The notes beneath the pieces are model-generated. The model did no database searches, was not told where the DNA came from, and was given only the letters and a program-made list of their open reading frames with translations. This document shows positions 1 through 9,909 of a DNA stretch of 64,000 bases, in pieces (the stretch's first letter is position 1; each line of letters opens with the position of its first letter). Origin of the DNA: Pseudevernia furfuracea (lineage: Eukaryota > Ascomycota > Lecanoromycetes > Lecanorales > Parmeliaceae); the NCBI GenBank assembly GCA_022315425.1, contig JAIUPT010000050.1:1240001-1304000 (forward strand). Reading direction: 5' to 3'. Position numbers and translations under genes: made by a program.

Positions 1-35
1 TAACGATGTGATGCTTTTTTGGGGGGGGATTGCAG

Positions 36-614
36 GCGTCCTCACCAAGGAATTCCTCGACTTCAGCGCCTCGCGCGGCAACAACCTGAGGTCGATCGGG
101 CTCGAAGCGGGGTGTAAGTGGTGTTTGTGTACGGCGAGGTGGTATGTATCTCTTCGGAGCAAGATTCTCTCTCGTTGTGATGCACCTTATGAGTCGCGAG
201 ACATGCTCCGGGGAGCGAAGGGCTTTCCGGAACCTCTTCATGCTGTCTCATTGCTCGTGTTTTTGCCTCGAAGGAGGATTACTGACTCCGACGCCTTTTA
301 TAGGAAGGAGGCGATGGAAGCGTCCAAGGGGCCGAATGATCCTGTTGTGCCAAAGTGGGTTCTTCTTCTTGCTTGTTTTTGATCCGTTCCCCTTCATTGG
401 TAGGGTGCCGCTTGAGCGTGGGCTGACGGTTTCGTTGTCTTGCAGGGTCTTCCTCCACGCCACGGACGAGTCCGCCCTTCACAACGGTATCACGATGGAA
501 GCGTTGAAGAAGTTTGCGGCGGAACCCGAGGCAGCGGGTGGAGGGGGCAGTTTGGAGAAGAAGGCTCCGATTCAGCCGGGGACGACGGGTGGTATTGCGA
601 GGGAGACACATTAG
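36..614 (+). CDS. DUF2237 family protein, 5' end outside window
   Basis: This is the 3' part of a gene whose beginning lies upstream of the window. The visible exons are 36-141, 304-354 and 446-614. The acceptor at 33-35 closes an intron that starts outside. The joined protein contains VLTKEFLDFSASRGN, the cysteine motif KWCLCTARW, then VVPKVFLHATDESAL and MEALKKFAAEPE. This is the conserved C-terminal half of the DUF2237 domain, a small family of unknown function shared by bacteria and fungi. The glycine- and lysine-rich tail after it is not conserved. Phases agree across both introns (TG+G and AA+G). In the motif before the tryptophan, a Cys stands where I remember an Asp (GCKW rather than GDKW). 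The intron at 142-303 belongs to the long intron family described elsewhere. No function is known. Confidence 0.8.
142..303 (+). repeat. introner-like intron, DUF2237 gene
   Basis: This 162-bp GT-AG intron carries both blocks of the shared intron family: GAGTCGCGAGACATGC near its middle and TACTGACTCCGAC about 20 bases before the acceptor. The GC-rich stretch after the first block can fold on itself. The next intron of the same gene (355-445) lacks the upstream block. Confidence 0.7.
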
Positions 615-1126
615 GCGTTGGGTTGGCGGTCTTGCCTTGATGCTGAATGGAATCGCCTCCGTAGTCCTGTTGCTTGCTTCGAGATTGATGGAGGCTCCCA
701 AAATGGCGTCTTGGGGTGTTGCTGATGTTGCAACATTCAATACGAGCGTAGGAAGCGTGGAGTGTGCTCTCGAATCCTAGATATAACAGGCTCAATGGTC
801 ATAAGCACGCAAGAAATTCTCCTGCCGCTTCGATCGATCGTTATCTCGCGTAGTAGTTGAATCCAGTGGACTTTGAGTAAGTAGCCTTTGTCAGATTTGG
901 CAAGAGAAAAGCAGTGTGAACTTGTGGACTCCAATTAACTATTCATAAAGTCAATCCCCGAGGACCCGTCGACGCAATGGTAACGAACGAAACAACAGCG
1001 GTCGACCCCGGTTGCAAAAGGATAGAATAGAACTTTGTGCATGGAAACCCGATCCTCAAACTCCTCACGCTCCCATGTTGCCTGCTCTTCTCAGCCATGC
1101 TTCCAGCATCAAATTCCCCCCCCCAC

Positions 1127-1158
<32 letters not shown>

Positions 1159-1416
1159 CGTCTTCCCGTTTCCCCGTCATTTATACTGCAACCCTCCCTG
1201 CGCCTGAGGCGGCGGTGCTCCCTGCGGCGGCTGATAGCCCTGCGGCGCCTGGTACGCTTGCTGCGGAGGGTCCCCTGGTCCTTGCATCATGTTGCCCGCG
1301 CCTGGATGTTGCGATTGCACGTCTGGTCGATTACTGCAGCACGAAACAAAGATTTCCGTGAGCCATGGTCCCGAATTTTCCTCCTTACACCCTACATTGC
1401 TTTTGGAGGATGGGGG

Positions 1417-1438
1417 TGGGGGGGGGGGGGGGGGGGGG
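1417..1438. repeat. poly-G tract
   Basis: A run of 22 G residues, preceded by GGGGGT. It is a mononucleotide repeat likely to vary in length between isolates or assemblies. Confidence 0.9.
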
Positions 1439-1674
1439 TAGTGGTGGGAAAGGGATAGGGAGAGAGGGAGGGGGCAAAATAGAGGGAAGAAGACCCACCC
1501 CAAGTCCTGCATGAAATTGCAGATGGGACACGCGACCTCTTGTCTTTTGTGGAACGAGAGCGGTATCACGGGCTGTTTCCGTATCGCACGTCGGCCTTGC
1601 ATCAGCCTTTTTTTCTCTTTTCTCCTTTTACATTCTTCTCAATGCTTCTTTTCTCTCCGTCTCTTTCTCTCTCC

Positions 1675-1675
<1 letters not shown>

Positions 1676-1708
<33 letters not shown>

Positions 1709-1841
1709 AAATCATAAAAGGAATAGGCATGGTTTTTAGGCAAGCTCTCGAAGGCACGTACGATGAAACAAATCGTGACCCATGACCACGTCGAAATGCA
1801 ATGCGCGGACCAGTTCCCGCCTGTTTCGCCCGTTAGCATTG

Positions 1842-1882
<41 letters not shown>
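1676..1882. repeat. two CT microsatellites
   Basis: Two nearly pure CT dinucleotide arrays of more than 30 bases each (about 1676-1707 and 1845-1882) flank about 140 bp of ordinary sequence. The same strand is pyrimidine-rich upstream from about 1600. Confidence 0.9.
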
Positions 1883-1884
<2 letters not shown>

Positions 1885-2891
1885 CCAGCAGCGTGGGTAA
1901 AGGGAGCGTACAGTTATGGCATTGCGCAGTGACGCCCTCGTACCCTTCGAGCTGAGACGTGAACTCTGTTTCCCTCCCCATCTAATTAGCTTTTGCTGCG
2001 TGCGGGAAAGGTTGGAGAGGGTGAGTGAGTGAGAGCGTACGATGCGTGCCGAAGGTGATGCAGAATGCCATGGTGAAGCTTTCCGTGCGTGTGATAATGA
2101 TACAAAGCAAGGGTGGGTATCGATGCGTTTGCGCGACAGCTTGATTCTAGAGGAAAGTAGATAGTATAAGAGTTGGTGTTGCGCTTTCCAGATAGAAATC
2201 TTGGCAGCGGCGGCGGGATTTTAGTGACGCGGCCGATTCGAACGCTAAGGCTGGCATAAAATGTTGGGCAGAGGGAGGCGCTAAGGAGATCATGGAGATG
2301 TCTGTCCTCTGCGGCATACCAACATTATAGGTGGTGGGAACACTTCGGAAGACTTCTTATGTTAAAGATCGCTTTACTGCTCCTACTCTAGAGTACAGGC
2401 TGAGCCCGATACAGGGATTTGCCTCAAGGCTTGAGGAGAGGCCGTGAGTGGTACTACTCTACCTGCCAGCCAGAAGAAACCTCAAAACAGCTCCAGGAAG
2501 AAATGTCACAATCACTACGGTCGGCATCGAAGCACAGGAACTACAAGTTCGTTTTACAACTGTTTTTGGTATTTTGCAGTGTCTAAAGGCTCGCTAGGTC
2601 GGAGTATTCCGGACATTATCAAAAGCTTTCGACACATTTTTTCATAAAAGAACCTCGTATAAGAAAAAAGTGATTCGCACTGAACGGCATTGCAGATGCC
2701 AATGTATGCTACTCGTTTGACACGTTCCACCCTCTCACAGCTTCCCGTGTCAACTTTCGCGCTGCCCTTGGTGGAATGGAAAAAGGTGTCCCTCTCACGG
2801 ACGGCCAGACCTCGCAGGGGCTGAAATTGGCACCGCAATGCCTTGTGTATGTGATGTGAAGTGGTCCCCGTCCACTGTGAAAAATATCCTG

Positions 2892-3370
2892 TCAAGAATG
2901 GCGTTCGACCGTGGGCGGAAGCTGCCGAAGAAACGAATTAAGAAATGTAGTGTATTGCTGCTTGCTGGGGATAAAATGAGTTTGGTCTTTTCGACACTGC
3001 GGTGGAGACTGGGTTGACGTGAGATCCCATCCGCTATGCTAATAAGTTTGGCGTCGACCTGTGGACAGAAGTCGCCGAAGAGAAATGATGTAATCGATGT
3101 AATGTAATGCTGCTGGGGATACCACTGATTCGGCCGTCAGGAAGTTGTGGTAGGGACTGGAATTCGATATGATGACTCAAGATGGATGGTGTGCATGGAT
3201 CAATGATACGTAAGTCCGTCGCTAGACACTGGTTGAAAGGACTGTACAATGGAGTTTCGGCCGTTAGGAGATTGCGGTAAAGACTGTGGTAAACCTTGAT
3301 GGCTCAAGATTGTTTCGAGGGCATGAATACAATGTGCAGGTCTGTCGGTAGAGATTGTCGAAGAGAACCT
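2892..3370. repeat. diverged repeats downstream of the serine-rich gene
   Basis: One type of unit occurs at about 2903-2974 and 3053-3121. Both copies share GCCGAAGA and end in GCTGGGGATA. A partial copy, with GTCGAAGAGAACC, lies at about 3340-3370. A second type occurs at about 3129-3200 and 3253-3325. Both of its copies begin with CGGCCGT or CGGCCGTTAGGA and contain CTCAAGAT. By eye the copies agree at roughly 70-75%. Confidence 0.55.
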
Positions 3371-3421
3371 TGAGATGCAATCCGGACCTCGCTGAATATT
3401 GGAGCTTTGTGGGGCATTTGG

Positions 3422-6400
3422 CTATCCGGAGACGGAAATGGTGATCATGGCAATGATAATAACTAGGATGCAAATGGCGCTCAAGCCATAGCCCCAGCAA
3501 AGAGCTATGGTTTTCTTTGTGTTGCAAAAGCCATTGATTTCACCCGCTGTATGAAATCGCATTATGCCGTCCATGTAGCCATGTCCGTAAACAATGGCAA
3601 TGGGAGGGAGCACCATGGATGATATGAGGTAAATGCGAGAAAGCAGTTCGTGGCGGTCAAGGAGCTCTGGGGTAGGCGGATGCGGGATACGGTGAAGGTG
3701 AGGTGATTCCGTTCGAGCAACTGGTCGCTGAAAGAGAGGACGCCCCAGCGGGTTCCGGTGCGGTCTTGGACGGGGGTGACCTGGTCTTCTGAGGTCCCAA
3801 GGACGGTCGCGACCATAGACAGGATGATTGAGTATTGGAGGAGCAGCATCAGTATGCACCACCCCGTCTCGGACAAAAGGTCGAGACTCAGTCGATGAGG
3901 GAGTGGTGGGATCATCAACAGAGGCGTCATCCGCTTTTGGCTGGCGACCTCTTCGCTCGATGATGTTGTGCTGGTTGGAGTCATACCGAGAATCGTTGTC
4001 GCCCGAGTGCGAAAACGGGTTTCTAAGGAGAAGTCCAGAGCTAGTGACCGGCTGAGCATGGCCATCTGAGGATAACGGGTTCAGGGCCGAAGCTTTTTGG
4101 GCAGAAGGTGAATCCATAAGCCTAGAGTGGCTTTCACTGGAAGACCTACGTCGACGCGGTGATAGTTTGCGATGCTCGAGTCGCGGCCCAGATACTGATC
4201 GCGATCTAGAACGATCCTCTATATTGGTGATCGAGGTTGCTGAGTCTTCGCGATTAAATGATCTTGCAAGTGATTCATGGAAATCGCCTAGTCGGTATTG
4301 ACTGCCGTAGCCCAGACCGTGTCGGATAGCTTTCTTATAAGAACCTTGTCCCAATGATGGTGGTGTGTCTGGAAAATGAATGGGTGAACTAGGGAGCGGC
4401 GCTGGGCTACTTGAAAAGTTGACGCCGGGGCTGCTTGCATCTGCCAGACTGCTTCCCACTTCTTGATTGCCTCCTCGCTCTGGAGTGCCATTTACACGTC
4501 TATTTTCGTTCAAGACTATCATCTCTGCGGAAGTGCCTCCATTCCCTAGAAGTGAAGGCTTACTTGACGTGACTTCGCTGACTGTACTCAACCAAGCAGA
4601 TGATTGATGTGACTGCTCTTTGAGGTCCATTGTATGTTGATTCTGATTCACCACAGGATTACAAACACGAGACGCGTCCTGGTTTGTCTTGTATAATGAA
4701 TTCTGAGTCTGCTTTTCTTTTACTTCCAGAACATCTTGTGACAGCCCCGAACTTAACGACTCGAACCCATCTTCAATGTTTGTTGCCGATAGATCTTCAA
4801 AGCCAATGGTAGGTGGTGAGGAAGTAAAGGGATGATCATGCTTAACTCGTAACGGAGGTGGGTGCTGATAAGTACTGTCTGCACGTACTCTCGACATTAA
4901 CTGTGCGCTAGAGTTACTGTTTGGCAAATGGCCTCCGGGAGCATACTCATATTGAGGCACTCGAACCAAGTCACCTGTCTGACTATTCTTGAGGAGCACG
5001 AAAGAATGGTTATGTCGTGGATGCGCTGGATGCTGCATTACCGGATAAGCTTTGACACCGCGGAAAGGATAAGGTGTCTCCTTTGACAAGGACAAAGTAC
5101 CAGAGTCAGAATTATCCGCCAGACTGCTACCGGTCTTAGTGTTGAGGGCGATGTCATTAAAAGCATGTGTAGCAGCTTCGGTTTCAGCGGAAACAGTCTC
5201 CCAGTCTTGTTCACCTAAGCTGCACAAGGCCGTGGGCAAGCGGCCAGTCTCCTGTAGTCTGACGGCTTCTGCATTATGATCGAAGCGACTAAAGGTATTT
5301 CCAAGCGCTGGCATTGACGATGCATAGGATTTTTCGGGCTCCCTGATAGCGTGTTTCCCGAAAAGAAGTGGTGGTGTGGGGCACCGTGTCCTAGAGGATG
5401 GAAGACTATGCTTTCCTAAGTGCGCTTTGTGGCCGGACGGATCACCACCATAGCGGTCTGTGCTCAGCGATGACGAGGTCTGACTACTTCCAGGTCCAGC
5501 ATCTGCAGATATGTTCCGAACTCGGTCAAGCGGAAACGCCTCAAGTCGAGCATTGGGCTCACGGTCTCCACGGATCTGTTCAGAACTGGTATGATGATCG
5601 GCTTCGCTACTCGAGTCCCTCGAACTCAGGATACTCAATCCAGTCTTCGCTCGATCCCCCAGCGAGTGTAGCAACTCTTCTTTGAGTTCGGTCTCAGACA
5701 TAGGCCTCGAGGAGGCACCATCTGTGACTACGCCCGAGTAGCGCAACAGAATACTCGAAGATCCGCAACTTCCCATCGTTGATGCATGCTGAGAGGAGCT
5801 TAAGAGGTCCGAATGAGAATTGAGATCGATATTCCCGGCTGGAATGAGGACATCGATATGTGGCAATGGGCTGTCTATGGCGCATGGGTTGCCTGACGAA
5901 CCGGATCGAGAATGAACGTGCTCGTTACCTTCAAAATCGGATGATCGTGAGAAGCCGCCGTGAGACTCCGATGTAAGTCCAGAGATAGGAGAGGCACGTA
6001 AAGCATCCAGTGGCGCATGGCGTGGAACCGGCGTGTGGGGTCCCGATGGAGCTTCCTGGCCATCATCGCTCGGGGCGGGACTCCAGAGGTATTCATCGAT
6101 CTCGGGCATTTTTCCAGAGCTCTGATTCTTGGACCAAAGATCTGGCGAGGCATCTGCGGCGATAGATTCCCCAGAAAGTGAGTTCGAAGATAGTGCGTGA
6201 TGAGGGTTGGCCGGAGCCTTGCACGGACTCAGTGCTTGCTCAGTGACTTGGTATGAGCTATCGACTTCCCAATTTGGCAAAGGAAAGACGAAGGATGGCA
6301 AAGCCTCTCTGAGAGTCTGCCCATCTTCACCTTTCGGAGGATCAGGCAGATTGACAACTTTGGGAGAGTCTCCTTGGCTGAGCACGTCTGGTTGATAAAC

Positions 6401-7255
6401 AGAATCGGGAAGATATTGGATTAGCGGCGGTGAAAAATCCATCCCTGATCGCTGATCGACTGTTTCATATGGGCCTGCTGAAGTCTGATTTTTTGGCCGT
6501 TGAAGAAGTGAGCGGCCGAGTCCGGCAGCATGGTCTTCTTCAAAAATTTCCCGGCCAATCTCTGACCAGGAAATGGATATGCGATTGAGAGCATTACTTT
6601 CCTGTTGACCAGATGGGATGGTTTTTAGCGATCCGTGCGTCTCTAATCTCCGCAAAGCCTGGCCATGTTTGTCAGGGTCAAAGGGAGAGGTTGGAGACGG
6701 AGATCTATGAGAAGTTATGCTGGAGATTGAGGTCGAGCGACAGTGGAGTCCGATATTGCTAACGAGATCTCTACTGCTTATGTTTTGGGAAGGCTGAGAC
6801 TGAGACGATGTGATAAGCCTCGTTGGGCCGACAAAAGGCGGGAAACCGCTGTATATTGTTCGTGGAAGGTATCCTACGACCTTTGAAGGTCCACTTGGCG
6901 TAAGTGGAACTTGTGCTGTGGATCCATATTGGCCATTGTATTGTACCTGAGAGAAGTACTGGCGGCTTGGTGTTGGTGTTTGAGGTACTGTTGATGCATG
7001 GATACTCTGTGTTTCTGGCAGATATGCCCTGCTTGGTGACGATAGGTATCCACTTGCCGTTGATGTTTGCGGGACCAATGATCTATGGCCACACTCAAGG
7101 TCTTCATTTCCAGCTGGCTTAGCCGGGAAATCTCCACTATTCTTTCGGAATAATTGACTGACTGCAGGAAACATTTTGACAGCCAATTCAGTGCCGGAGA
7201 CAGTTTGCCTCAGCGGCCAATCCTTTAATATTTTCGGAGCTGAAGATTTAGTCAA
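3422..7255 (-). CDS. large Ser/Pro-rich protein with two C-terminal membrane helices
   Basis: A single open frame of 1277 codons with no clear intron. Nearly the whole protein is low in complexity, rich in Ser, Pro, Asp and His, and looks disordered. Only the last 100 or so residues look folded. After a conserved-looking PPTPELLDRHELLSRIYL come two hydrophobic segments, about 1200-1225 (from LISSMVLPPIAIVYGHGYMD) and about 1245-1275 (from KTIALCWGYGLSAICILVII), with a short loop between them. The predicted topology is a long cytosolic or lumenal tail anchored by a helical hairpin. I recognise this C-terminal pair from uncharacterised proteins of other filamentous fungi, but know no function. 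The start at 7255 is the first Met. A 5' untranslated intron upstream is possible. It lies downstream of ATG2 on the same strand, with a gap of about 2.6 kb. Confidence 0.7.
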   Translation of the reverse strand: MTKSSAPKILKDWPLRQTVSGTELAVKMFPAVSQLFRKNSGDFPAKPAGNEDLECGHRSLVPQTSTASGYLSSPSRAYLPETQSIHASTVPQTPTPSRQYFSQVQYNGQYGSTAQVPLTPSGPSKVVGYLPRTIYSGFPPFVGPTRLITSSQSQPSQNISSRDLVSNIGLHCRSTSISSITSHRSPSPTSPFDPDKHGQALRRLETHGSLKTIPSGQQESNALNRISISWSEIGREIFEEDHAAGLGRSLLQRPKNQTSAGPYETVDQRSGMDFSPPLIQYLPDSVYQPDVLSQGDSPKVVNLPDPPKGEDGQTLREALPSFVFPLPNWEVDSSYQVTEQALSPCKAPANPHHALSSNSLSGESIAADASPDLWSKNQSSGKMPEIDEYLWSPAPSDDGQEAPSGPHTPVPRHAPLDALRASPISGLTSESHGGFSRSSDFEGNEHVHSRSGSSGNPCAIDSPLPHIDVLIPAGNIDLNSHSDLLSSSQHASTMGSCGSSSILLRYSGVVTDGASSRPMSETELKEELLHSLGDRAKTGLSILSSRDSSSEADHHTSSEQIRGDREPNARLEAFPLDRVRNISADAGPGSSQTSSSLSTDRYGGDPSGHKAHLGKHSLPSSRTRCPTPPLLFGKHAIREPEKSYASSMPALGNTFSRFDHNAEAVRLQETGRLPTALCSLGEQDWETVSAETEAATHAFNDIALNTKTGSSLADNSDSGTLSLSKETPYPFRGVKAYPVMQHPAHPRHNHSFVLLKNSQTGDLVRVPQYEYAPGGHLPNSNSSAQLMSRVRADSTYQHPPPLRVKHDHPFTSSPPTIGFEDLSATNIEDGFESLSSGLSQDVLEVKEKQTQNSLYKTNQDASRVCNPVVNQNQHTMDLKEQSHQSSAWLSTVSEVTSSKPSLLGNGGTSAEMIVLNENRRVNGTPERGGNQEVGSSLADASSPGVNFSSSPAPLPSSPIHFPDTPPSLGQGSYKKAIRHGLGYGSQYRLGDFHESLARSFNREDSATSITNIEDRSRSRSVSGPRLEHRKLSPRRRRSSSESHSRLMDSPSAQKASALNPLSSDGHAQPVTSSGLLLRNPFSHSGDNDSRYDSNQHNIIERRGRQPKADDASVDDPTTPSSTESRPFVRDGVVHTDAAPPILNHPVYGRDRPWDLRRPGHPRPRPHRNPLGRPLFQRPVARTESPHLHRIPHPPTPELLDRHELLSRIYLISSMVLPPIAIVYGHGYMDGIMRFHTAGEINGFCNTKKTIALCWGYGLSAICILVIIIAMITISVSG

Positions 7256-9909
7256 ATCATGCCCTATTGATGGAATGCCTTCACGGAAGCAGAAATGGGA
7301 GTTGAGTGATAATGACTAGGAGGATTTCACCCGAAAGGCAAAGACGCGAAACTCTGGACGCGACGTGTGTTAACAATGAGGTCAAGTTGCAGAGCAAAAT
7401 CATACACGAGGACTTCAACAGAGAAGGGTGTGAACTTACTGTCTTTGAAGAGACCTTGGTGTTCTGTCCACAGCTGTGATAGGGACCCGATATGGTTGCT
7501 ATCCTGATTTTGAAATTTGGTTGCAGTAATGGAGGCTTATACAGGAACTCCCTGAATTCTGCACCCAAGCAAGAGCTCCTACGCAGAACTTCGGAATCGA
7601 TATCCTCTAGATAACGTACACTTTGGCAGGGCAGAGCTGATGGTACCGTCAGGTTTCCTGGAGTCCAAAGCGTGAGCAAGGGTGGTGCTGGTAGTGATGA
7701 TGATGGAGGAGGCTGTCAGTTGGATTGCTTTGAATGATGAGAATCTGGAGCTCTGGGCCCTGGCTCCAACCTCTTTCTCGGAACTGCAACAGCAGGTCGT
7801 TCGAAGGCTGTCTTGCCCTTGCAATAGTCAAGCGATGGAAGACTGGTAGCGAGATAACGGTAAAGTGGGGGAGCCGAAAAGAGGAAAGGGTGTTGAGGAA
7901 GAAAGTTTTAGGCGAGGTGTTGATGATTGAGTAACAAGTTGGCCTAGTTTTTTATCATCCATTTCAACTTACTGTCTCCCTTCCTGCAGCCCAGACAACG
8001 ACCATGAAGTGGATCTTCAGCCACCACAACCTCTCATTGCCCTGCTCACAAGCAGCATTCTTTACGATTCCCGCAGCGAGTATCCCATCCAATATAAACA
8101 GTCAACAGCGCCAAGCTTCATTCCTTCTTTCAAGTCTTTAAGTGCCTTGGAGATTTTGTTTTCCGCGAATTCGTGGAACGATCGTCTAGAAGATCAGGCA
8201 AGCTGTTATGGCATTATCTTTTTTTCTCAAAGACCAATCCGTCTACTACTGTAATACTTCATGTTTCCAGTCAACATTCATTTCTCCATCATGATGCAAT
8301 AATATCTTGACCCCTAGCATAGCAAGCGCAGCTTGGTCACATAGCTCTTCAATGACGGGTGCAGGAGCACTCACCATTCAAAGTCTCCGTTGGTTATTGT
8401 AACAATCATTCAATCATTGTGCCCCAAGATATATTCGCTACCTACCTAATAGACGGTTAAGAATGGAATCAGAACTAGTCGCGTCGTCTACTTCAGTACC
8501 GACAACAACAACAAAGATAAGCTCGATCCAAGAAATACGAGAGTGTCCAAGGCCTTCAAAGCAGGCCAGAGAACATGTGAGAAATTTGACAGGCAAAATT
8601 ATCAAAAGGTCACTTGGAGAAAAGAAGAAAGTGCAGAATCATAGTGGCACTAAACCATCTTCCGATCCCTTACCGAGCCTTTTCAAAGCGTCTGACCTAG
8701 CCTGCTCTACAGTCAAAAGTAACAATTAATTCCGATAAAGGGAAAGAGATGAAAGAGGTCTAGCAGGAGCGGAAGAGACAATTGTCCTTGAAGCCGTCCA
8801 AATGACTAATGCTGTCGCCGGGTCTTGGTGAATAGCATCTTTCCGGGACTGAGCAGCCATATAAGAGCATAGGCTATAGACAACAATGTCCAAGTCGTCC
8901 AATTTGAATGTCGTCCACTATGCGACCCCCCCAACAAAGAGACAAAGGCGGCAATCAGCGATACTTCAAAGCGGTCTAAGGGCTTTGCAATATCTGTGTG
9001 TCATAAAGGCCTAAAGTCTCTGTTGGTTGATGTTTGGATTGATTGTCTTTTCCCAGAAGATGTTGATATATTTCTTCCCTTGCGTGCTAGCCATAGCAAT
9101 ATTGGAGAACGCCAAAGACGGGCTATGTGAGCGTGCAGCCATTCCCATTGGGGTAGACGTCTGGTACTCGGTTTCCTTTTACTCAAACGCCCTTGATGTG
9201 TGTGTCCGAAAATCCTATGACAGGAGGTTGCCCTGAAATTTTTTACCTCTAGGCATTCTGTTTCAGCTTAAGTTATACATTGTCTCAAGGGATGGAATGG
9301 CTGCGGCTTCGCTTAATGCGTTTCAGGCATCACTATTTCAGATTTACAACAGAAGTCTCTTAACCATATCAACAGTTCCCCAGATCCTGGATCATCCTAT
9401 GCAAGATCCTTGTGTAGCCACTTGAGCTGACTTGATCCAGGTTCACAGGCAGCGGTGAACCCCCGGCACAGGGGTAAACGAGACTACATTCTCTGGCCAA
9501 AAGGCGTGATTGCAGAGTCCTTTATCTCTTGTACAGGAACATGGTTATGGAGCGATTCTTTGGGGTTCTTTGGCTGGTAAAAAGAGGGCAGAGATTGATT
9601 GGGAGCCTCAGAGAAGATGGGAAAAAATCGGAATTTAAGTAGAGACGATCTCCGCTCTCAGAAACGCCACACTAAGTCGTATATTACAAATACATAATTT
9701 TCATTTGAACCAAGTTTATATTTCATTTGACACAACTTATGCCTCATGGTCCACTATATTGCTCATTGAACTCATCCAATCATGACTTCATGCAAAAAGA
9801 TACGACCACAGAAGTAGAATCGCTATGCAATTAGCAGTCCACCCAAAGCCCGCAAAAGACGCGGCGCCAACGCCTTTTGCATACTGGCTTGCCACAAGCC
9901 CGGAGAGTC
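7256..9909. other. gene-free intergenic stretch
   Basis: Between the ATG2 stop and the serine-rich gene I see only short open frames without recognisable domains. The longest plausible one is an 88-codon Ser/Lys-rich frame at 8463-8729 (+). It has no supporting feature. Confidence 0.5.

Larger units (their letters stand above)
615..3421. other. gene-free, repeat-rich intergenic stretch
   Basis: I see no supportable gene. The stretch holds simple repeats: a TGCTCC run near 1131-1158, a G run at 1417-1438, and CT runs at about 1676-1707 and 1845-1882. It also holds diverged long repeats between about 2.9 and 3.4 kb. A proline- and glutamine-rich open stretch on the minus strand (1177-1336) is discussed under rejected items. 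Confidence 0.6.

Noticed and set aside
8..614. Reading 142-445 of the DUF2237 gene as one 304-bp intron
   Set aside because: It contains an in-frame 51-base exon (304-354) coding for KEAMEASKGPNDPVVPK, which belongs to the domain. The segment is therefore two introns.
1177..1336. Proline/glutamine-rich open stretch on the minus strand (GYQPPQGAPPPQAQGGLQYK before a stop), with a possible acceptor at its 5' side
   Set aside because: It looks like the last exon of a gene, but I could not find a convincing upstream exon. The open frame runs through a poly-G tract and CT repeats, and no domain is recognisable.
2554..2895. 113-codon open frame on the minus strand
   Set aside because: No recognisable motif. 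It partly overlaps diverged repeats.
8463..8729. 88-codon open frame, Ser/Thr/Lys-rich
   Set aside because: No domain, no conserved motif and no neighbouring exon. It is short enough to arise by chance.
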